A DNA stretch of 64,000 bases from NCBI GenBank assembly GCA_949283695.1, contig CASDTX010000038.1, forward strand, positions 17,171-81,170, read 5' to 3'. Each line of letters opens with the position of its first letter. The stretch's first letter is position 1. The notes beneath the pieces were generated by a model that did no database searches, had not been told where the DNA came from, and saw only the letters and a list, made by a program, of their open reading frames with translations. Made by a program: the position numbers and the translations under genes. Of the stretch, positions 58,704 to 64,000 are shown one piece after another. The stretch is from an uncultured Eubacteriales bacterium. GTDB lineage: Bacteria; Bacillota; Clostridia; Lachnospirales; Lachnospiraceae.

Positions 58704-60755
58704 ATGAACAGAGAAGCGCTGTTCTGTGACGGCACACAGGATTATGTGATTCCTGCGGAGCCGGAGGCAGGGGAGAAGATTGTGCTTCGTTTCCGTACAG
58801 CACACAACGATGTGGAAGAAGTGAATCTCCTCTGCGGAGATAAAAATTATGCGATGTGGAAGGCGAGTTCGGGTGACGAGTTTGATTTCTATGAGATAGA
58901 GTGGCGGCTCGGAGAAGAGCCGTTCCGCTATTCTTTTGAGGTGAAGAAGGGCGAGCAGATCTGGTACTTTAATCGCTGCGGCGTCTCGAATCACAGAGAA
59001 AACTACTATGAATTTGTCATTGTACCGGGGTTCTCCACGCCGGAATGGGCGAAAGGCGCAGTGATGTATCAGATCTTCGTGGACCGTTTCTATAATGGGG
59101 ATCCGTCCAATGACGTGGAGACCGGAGAATATATCTATATCGGAGCGCCCAGTCAGAAGATCAGCAGCTGGGATCAGGTCCCGGCGGCAATGGACATCCG
59201 CAATTTCTACGGCGGGGATCTGCAGGGGGTGAGAGAGAAGCTGGACTACCTGCAGGATCTGGGTGTTGAGGTGATCTATTTTAACCCCTTATTTGTGTCC
59301 CCGTCCAATCATAAATATGATATTCAGGACTATGATTACATTGATCCTCATTATGGAAGGATCGTTGCAGACGGCGGGGAAGTGCTGCCGGAGGGGGCAC
59401 AGGATAATACGAAGGCTTCGAAATATCAGAAGCGTACCGGGGACATCCGCAACCTGGAAGCCAGCAATGCACTCTTTGCAGAGCTGGTAGATGAGATGCA
59501 TAAGCGCGGGATGCGGGTGATCATCGACGGGGTGTTCAATCACTGCGGTTCCTTTAATAAATGGCTGGACCGTGAGCGGATCTATGAACAGCAGCCCGAA
59601 TATCCGAAAGGTGCCTATGTAAGTTACGACAGCCCTTATCACGGATTCTTCTGCTTTCATGATGAGCGGCCAGAGGCGTGGCCGTATAACCGGAGTTATG
59701 ACGGATGGTGGGGGCATGATACTCTGCCCAAGCTGTCTTATGAGGACTCGCCGGAACTGGAAGAATACATCATGAACATCGGCAAGAAATGGGTCTCCCC
59801 GCCGTACAATGTGGACGGGTGGAGACTGGACGTTGCGGCGGATCTGGGATGCAGCAATGAATACAATCACATGTTCTGGAAACGGTTCCGCAGAGAGGTG
59901 AAGACGGCCAATCCCGACGCGCTCATTCTGGCCGAACATTATGGGGATCCGGTAGAATGGCTTCAGGGCGACGAGTGGGACAGTGTGATGAACTATGACG
60001 CCTTCATGGAACCGCTGACCTGGTTCCTGACGGGGATGGAGAAACACAGCGACGAGCGAAGAGATGACCTGTGGGGGAATCCGGACAGTTTCGTGGGAGC
60101 GATGAGACATTATATGGCAAGCATGATGACACCGTCTCTTCAGGTTGCCATGAACGAACTTTCCAATCATGATCACTCCCGCTTTCTGACGCGGACGAAC
60201 CAGATGGTCGGACGCGCGGAGCACCTGGGGGCGAAAGCAGCGGAGGACGGCGTCGTCCATGCAGTGATGCGGGAAGCGGTTACCGTGCAGATGACCTGGG
60301 TGGGCGCGCCTACAGTCTACTATGGAGATGAAGTAGGGCTGTGCGGCTTTACAGACCCGGATAACCGGCGGACGTATCCCTGGGGAAGAGAAGACAGGGA
60401 GATGCTCGAATTCCACAAGGAGATCATACGGATTCATAAAGAAGAGAAGCCTCTGCGGAAAGGTTCTCTTAAGCTCTTGTTTGCGGATTATAATATCCTG
60501 GCATACGCGAGGTTTGAGGGAGATGAGCAGATCGTTGTGATCATAAACAACCGAAGCGAACTCCAGGAGGTTACGATTCCGGTATGGCTGGCAGGAGTAC
60601 CGAGAGAAGGCCATATGAAACGCCTGATCTACACATATGAAGACGGATATACAACAGCATATGATGAGTACATTGTAGAGAATGGAGAAATCGTGATCAA
60701 CATGGGCCAGCATTCTGCGATCGTACTGAAACCAATAGAAGTGGTGAAATATTAA
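58704..60755 (+). CDS. GH13 alpha-glucan hydrolase (neopullulanase/cyclomaltodextrinase type)
   Basis: The protein has 683 residues. Residues 1-120 form an N-terminal beta domain, then comes the GH13 barrel. Catalytic residues are Asp376 (GWRLDVAADLG), Glu411 (ILAEHYGDP) and Asp490 (NELSNHDHSRF). VIDGVFNHCG, preceded by MRVI, is the first conserved region. There is no signal peptide, so it acts on maltodextrins inside the cell. AAGGAGG precedes the ATG. It directly follows ftsH and is 3 nt ahead of the pyridoxal-kinase-type gene, an unusual partner. Confidence 0.92.
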   Translation: MNREALFCDGTQDYVIPAEPEAGEKIVLRFRTAHNDVEEVNLLCGDKNYAMWKASSGDEFDFYEIEWRLGEEPFRYSFEVKKGEQIWYFNRCGVSNHRENYYEFVIVPGFSTPEWAKGAVMYQIFVDRFYNGDPSNDVETGEYIYIGAPSQKISSWDQVPAAMDIRNFYGGDLQGVREKLDYLQDLGVEVIYFNPLFVSPSNHKYDIQDYDYIDPHYGRIVADGGEVLPEGAQDNTKASKYQKRTGDIRNLEASNALFAELVDEMHKRGMRVIIDGVFNHCGSFNKWLDRERIYEQQPEYPKGAYVSYDSPYHGFFCFHDERPEAWPYNRSYDGWWGHDTLPKLSYEDSPELEEYIMNIGKKWVSPPYNVDGWRLDVAADLGCSNEYNHMFWKRFRREVKTANPDALILAEHYGDPVEWLQGDEWDSVMNYDAFMEPLTWFLTGMEKHSDERRDDLWGNPDSFVGAMRHYMASMMTPSLQVAMNELSNHDHSRFLTRTNQMVGRAEHLGAKAAEDGVVHAVMREAVTVQMTWVGAPTVYYGDEVGLCGFTDPDNRRTYPWGREDREMLEFHKEIIRIHKEEKPLRKGSLKLLFADYNILAYARFEGDEQIVVIINNRSELQEVTIPVWLAGVPREGHMKRLIYTYEDGYTTAYDEYIVENGEIVINMGQHSAIVLKPIEVVKY

Positions 60756-60758
60756 GTG

Positions 60759-61676
60759 ATGACGGAAAAGATAGGAACGAAAAAAATAGCTGTGATCAAT
60801 GATTTGTCTGGATTTGGCCGCTGTTCTCTGACAGCGGCCATCTCTGTTATCGCGGCAATGGGGGCGCAGCCATGCCCGCTGCCGACGGCGGTTCTGAGCG
60901 CCCAGACAGGATATCCGAGTTATTATTATGATGATTATACAGAGAAGATGGACTGTATTCGAAGGGAATGGGAGAAGATGCACGTCAGCTTCGACGGCAT
61001 CTATACGGGATTCATGTCCGGGTGCAGCCAGATTCGGAAAACGATCCGGTTCCTTGATTCCTTTCAGGATGGATCCGGCTTCTTCCTGGCGGACCCGATC
61101 ATGGGGGACAATGGAGAGCAGTTCGGGTTCTCTACGCCGGAATTCCAGGAGGGGATGAAAGAGCTGGTGCGCAGAGCAGATATTATCACGCCGAATCTGA
61201 CGGAGCTGTGTCTGCTGGCCGGGACCGATCCTGGCGTCATGAGAGAACTGACAGGATGGGGCGGGAACCTTCCGGAGAGGACGCTGGTGACGGGTGCGGC
61301 AGAAACGCTTGCGCGGAGTGTGATGGACAGGGGGCCGGGAGAGGTCCTGATAACCGGTATCCGCTTCCTGGACGATGGAACAGGAGAAGAGATGGTAGGC
61401 AGCCTGGCTGTCATGAAGGAAGGCGCGTTTCTCTCTGCACAGCCTTATGTCGGCGGCAGCTATTCGGGAACCGGAGACCTCTTTGCGTCTGTGATCGCAG
61501 GCGGGAGGGCCAGAGGAGACTCTCTGCGGGCGTCAGCAGAGCTGGCGGGATTGTTTATTGCCAGGGCGGTGCGGGACGCCGCGGAAGCGGAGGTGCCGCG
61601 CAATGAAGGGGTTGAATACGAACGGCATCTGAAGATGCTGATCCCGGGAGAATCAGGGGTGAAGACAAGAGAATAA
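60759..61676 (+). CDS. Pyridoxal/pyridoxamine kinase (PdxY-like)
   Basis: The protein has 305 residues of the ribokinase fold. Visible parts are AVINDLSGFGRCSLTAAISV at the start, ADPIMGDNGEQFGF, and GGSYSGTGDLFASVIAGGRA with the catalytic Gly-Thr-Gly-Asp. It phosphorylates B6 vitamers to give PLP. The preceding stop lies 3 nt upstream, so translation may be coupled; a GTG at 60756 is an alternative start. Confidence 0.9.
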   Translation: MTEKIGTKKIAVINDLSGFGRCSLTAAISVIAAMGAQPCPLPTAVLSAQTGYPSYYYDDYTEKMDCIRREWEKMHVSFDGIYTGFMSGCSQIRKTIRFLDSFQDGSGFFLADPIMGDNGEQFGFSTPEFQEGMKELVRRADIITPNLTELCLLAGTDPGVMRELTGWGGNLPERTLVTGAAETLARSVMDRGPGEVLITGIRFLDDGTGEEMVGSLAVMKEGAFLSAQPYVGGSYSGTGDLFASVIAGGRARGDSLRASAELAGLFIARAVRDAAEAEVPRNEGVEYERHLKMLIPGESGVKTRE

Positions 61677-61680
61677 TAGA

Positions 61681-61735
61681 AGAACCGGTGCTCCATAGAG
61701 GAATCCTCGTCCATGCAGCGCCGGTTCTTTTTTTA
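61681..61735. terminator. Bidirectional intrinsic terminator
   Basis: A 12-bp stem (AGAACCGGTGCT with AGCGCCGGTTCT, one G-U pair) is followed by T7. It separates the kinase and map genes. Confidence 0.85.
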
Positions 61736-62596
61736 TTTTGTCAGTACTTCGATTCCGTCTTCTTTGACGAGTACCATATATTCGATCTGCGCGGACAGAC
61801 CGTCGTCAATGGTGTACACGGTCCAGCCATTATCCTCGTCTACGTAGAAGTCCGGACTTCCCTCGTTGATCATAGGTTCAATGGTAAACATCATGCCAGG
61901 CACGAGCAGCATCTCGCTTCCCTTCGGCGTCACATAGCTTACGAAGGGATCTTCGTGAAAGGCGAGACCGATGCCGTGGCCGCCGATCTCCTCCACGACG
62001 GAGTACCCGTTGGCCTGTGCGTGGGTGTTGATCGCGTCGGCAATATCACCCAGATGTCCCCAGGGTTTCGCGGCTGCAAGGCCCAGTTCTACGCACTCTT
62101 CTGTGACGCGGATGAGACGCTCTGCACGCTCAGAGATCTGGCCCATCTTAAACATACGGGAGGCGTCAGAGAAGTAGCCGTCCAGGATGGTGGATACATC
62201 TACATTGATGATATCTCCTTCCTTCAGGATGATCTGTTCATCCGGGATCCCGTGGCAGATCTCGTTGTTGATGGAAGTGCATACGCTCTTGGGGAATCCC
62301 TGATAGTCAAGGGGCGCGGGGATTCCGCCGTGTTCTGTAGTGAAGCGGTAGACGATCTCGTCGATCTCGGCCGTGCTCATCCCGATATGGATGTGCCGTG
62401 CCACTTCGTCGAGAACAGCGGTGTTCAGTGCTGCGCTCTCGCGGATCTTCTCTATCTGCGCAGGGGTTTTCAGAAGTTTTCTTGTGGGAACGATCTCTCC
62501 GCGCTCAGAGTGAAGGAGCATTTTCTCCTCGATCGGCATGTGGCATTTCTTATATTTCTTTCCGCTTCCGCACCAGCAAAGGTCATTTCTTTCCAT
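61733..62596 (-). CDS. map: Methionine aminopeptidase with SEC-C zinc motif
   Basis: The protein has 287 residues. Residues 4-18 form a SEC-C zinc-binding motif (NDLCWCGSGKKYKKCH), then the type I aminopeptidase: GFPKSVCTSINNEICHGIPD with INVDVSTILDGYFSDASRMF for the two Asp ligands, and GHGIGLAFHEDPFV for the His. The final Glu lies in MMFTIEPMIN. It removes N-terminal Met from new proteins. The SEC-C head may tether it to the ribosome. Convergent with the kinase gene. Confidence 0.95.
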   Translation of the reverse strand: MERNDLCWCGSGKKYKKCHMPIEEKMLLHSERGEIVPTRKLLKTPAQIEKIRESAALNTAVLDEVARHIHIGMSTAEIDEIVYRFTTEHGGIPAPLDYQGFPKSVCTSINNEICHGIPDEQIILKEGDIINVDVSTILDGYFSDASRMFKMGQISERAERLIRVTEECVELGLAAAKPWGHLGDIADAINTHAQANGYSVVEEIGGHGIGLAFHEDPFVSYVTPKGSEMLLVPGMMFTIEPMINEGSPDFYVDEDNGWTVYTIDDGLSAQIEYMVLVKEDGIEVLTK

Positions 62597-62627
62597 GAAT
62601 TACATCTCCTCTAAATAATAGTTATCA

Positions 62628-63863
62628 TCAAAACCGATGAATGAACAGTCCGCTTCGGAGTTTGGGCTCGAACCACGTAGACTTTGGCGGCATCAGCCTG
62701 CCCGAATCTGCGACGCGAAGCAGCTCCTCCATTGACGTGGGATACATGGCGAAGGCGATTCCGCCGGCAGCATCTGCAGCTTCCTGCAGGGCGCCGGTCC
62801 CGCGGATGCCTCCGATGAAACGGATCCCGGGATCTGTCTTGGGGTCTGCAATACCGAGTACCGGTGCAAGAATGTGATCCTGCAGAACCGATACGTCCAG
62901 TGAATGAACCGGGTCATCCGAACGAAGCGCCGGTTTCGCTGTGAGCCGGTACCAGGTGCCGCTGCCGTAAAGGCCGAATTCACCCTTGCGTTTCGGGCGG
63001 TATGCGGCGGGACCGTTCTCGGTGATTTCAAATCCATCCTTTATCTTATCAAGAAATTCTTCAAATGTATAGCCTTTCATGTCTGTGATGACCCGGTTAT
63101 AGTCAAAGATTCTCAGTTCATCGGACGGGAAAAGGACGCTGAGGAAGAAGTTGTATTCCTCAGTGCCGGAAAAGCCAGGATCTTTCGCTCTTCTGGCCAG
63201 TCCCACCTTCACGGCGGAGGCGGCTCTGTGATGACCGTCAGCGATGTAAAGATGGGGAGTCAAGGCGAATAAATGAGAAATATTCTCGATGTATTCCGGG
63301 CTGCTGATCTTCCATACCTGATGCCGGATCCCGTCTGAACTGTGAAAATCATACAGCGGACGGTCGGCCTGAACTTCCGTGATCAGCTGTCTCAGACGTT
63401 CAATGGGCCGGTAGGTAAGAAAGATAGGACCAGTCTGGGCGCTGCACGCGTCTACGTGACGGATACGGTCCTGTTCCTTGGCGGCAAGTGTATTTTCATG
63501 CTTTAAAATAACACCGTTCCTATAATCGTCAATGGACGCGCATCCGACCAGACCTGTCTGGGTCCTTCCGTCCATTGTCAGTGCATATATATAGTAGCAG
63601 TCCGTCGGATCCTGCAGGAACGCGCCGTCCCGGATCATCTGTTCCAGAGTCTGCCGGGCAGCCGTGTAAACTTCCGGCGCGTCGCAGCTGGTTCCTTCCG
63701 GGAGAAGCGTCTCGGCTCTGTCGATCCGGAGAAAGGACAGCGGTTCCGCCTGAACGATCTTCCGTGCTTCACTGCTGCTGTAGACGTCGTACGGCAGCGC
63801 GGCGATCGAGGAGGCAAGTTCACTTGCCGGGCGGACCGCCCGGAATGGTCGGATAATACTCAT
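62628..63863 (-). CDS. DUF1015 family protein
   Basis: The protein has 411 residues: MSIIRPFRAVRPASELASSI, PYDVYSSSEARKIV, then YIADGHHRAASAVKVGLARR and a C-terminal FRIFD-like region. DUF1015 proteins are widespread in Clostridia and often lie near serine or phosphoglycerate metabolism genes; their function is not proven. The ATG at 63863 has GGAG 7 nt upstream, better than the start at 63920. It lies 31 nt upstream of map on the same strand and may be cotranscribed with it. Confidence 0.88.
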   Translation of the reverse strand: MSIIRPFRAVRPASELASSIAALPYDVYSSSEARKIVQAEPLSFLRIDRAETLLPEGTSCDAPEVYTAARQTLEQMIRDGAFLQDPTDCYYIYALTMDGRTQTGLVGCASIDDYRNGVILKHENTLAAKEQDRIRHVDACSAQTGPIFLTYRPIERLRQLITEVQADRPLYDFHSSDGIRHQVWKISSPEYIENISHLFALTPHLYIADGHHRAASAVKVGLARRAKDPGFSGTEEYNFFLSVLFPSDELRIFDYNRVITDMKGYTFEEFLDKIKDGFEITENGPAAYRPKRKGEFGLYGSGTWYRLTAKPALRSDDPVHSLDVSVLQDHILAPVLGIADPKTDPGIRFIGGIRGTGALQEAADAAGGIAFAMYPTSMEELLRVADSGRLMPPKSTWFEPKLRSGLFIHRF

Positions 63864-64000
63864 AATAATCTCCATTCCGCCGCCAAGTCGGCGGCACAAA
63901 TAGTAATGAAAGTCTTTCAATCCTCCACGTTATTGGTAAAATTGTTTGTAGAGAAGCTACACTACAAAGCACGGGAAGGTGAGTCGTAAAGACTTTCTTC
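63864..64000. other. Upstream region of DUF1015 gene, to window end
   Basis: No gene is supported here. A minus-strand promoter is expected but no clear hexamers are seen. Confidence 0.4.

Noticed and set aside
59289-60983. 564-codon open frame antisense to the GH13 gene
   Set aside because: The plus strand carries a complete GH13 enzyme with all catalytic residues. The antisense protein is rich in His, Arg and Cys with no domain, as expected from mirrored codon bias.
1-64000. CRISPR arrays, rRNA genes, complete insertion sequences or a replication origin
   Set aside because: No regularly spaced repeats, no rRNA-like sequence and no intact transposase were seen. The only IS found is the IS30 remnant.

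Overview
The window reads as chromosome of an anaerobic, endospore-forming Clostridia, most like a gut Lachnospiraceae. The evidence is a mid-range G+C, strong GGAGG ribosome sites, sporulation genes (a SpoIIE phosphatase, YabP, YabQ, a CotS-type coat protein), a phosphotransbutyrylase/butyrate kinase pair, and many sugar and redox catabolic genes. The species cannot be named from the sequence alone.

Layout. (1) 1-2610: the end of a PepSY protein, a convergent XRE-type regulator and a tRNA-Cys with its own promoter and terminator. (2) 2610-4790: a decayed integration zone beside the tRNA, with a tyrosine-recombinase C-terminus, a GH2 beta-galactosidase C-terminus and an IS30 transposase remnant. 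(3) 4795-11412: a GntR regulator, an amino-acid permease, and a RidA / MFS / PatB-type C-S lyase cassette framed by two YheO-type regulators with similar palindromes in front of their genes. (4) 11583-12062: a broken copy of an AraC-GH39 regulator with its terminator. (5) 12181-31124: a 19 kb catabolic locus, almost all on the plus strand. It opens with a C-glycoside deglycosylation set: a TIM-barrel isomerase, two Gfo/Idh/MocA dehydrogenases, and the small beta and TIM-barrel alpha subunits of a C-glycoside deglycosidase. It continues with a fumarate-reductase-like flavoprotein, two paralogous MFS carriers, a NuoG/GltD-like and a NuoF-like iron-sulfur pair, AcpS, a CocE-type hydrolase, an acyl carrier protein, Ptb, Buk and an Old Yellow Enzyme family reductase. 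The intact AraC-GH39 regulator follows. (6) 33916-42441: a flavodoxin-like reductase with a GPH sugar symporter, then a GntR/LacI regulator, an ABC sugar importer and a GH125 alpha-mannosidase. (7) 42597-63863: mostly housekeeping and sporulation genes: asnS, an SbcD/SbcC-like pair, cca, cotS-like, phosphoglucomutase, hup, rqcP, yabP, yabQ, a divIC-like gene, spoIIE, tilS, hpt, ftsH, a GH13 amylase, a pyridoxal kinase, map and a DUF1015 gene.

How the main locus may work (inference). A glycosylated plant compound enters through an MFS carrier. A MocA enzyme oxidises the sugar, probably at C3, and the alpha/beta deglycosidase breaks the C-C glycosidic bond. The second MocA enzyme and the isomerase recycle the sugar. 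The flavoproteins reduce the aglycone with electrons fed through the iron-sulfur pair. The hydrolase, carrier protein, Ptb and Buk could recover an acyl group as acyl phosphate and ATP. The deglycosidase core resembles known puerarin/flavonoid C-glucoside systems; joining it to a redox and carrier-protein module is the most novel-looking feature of the window.
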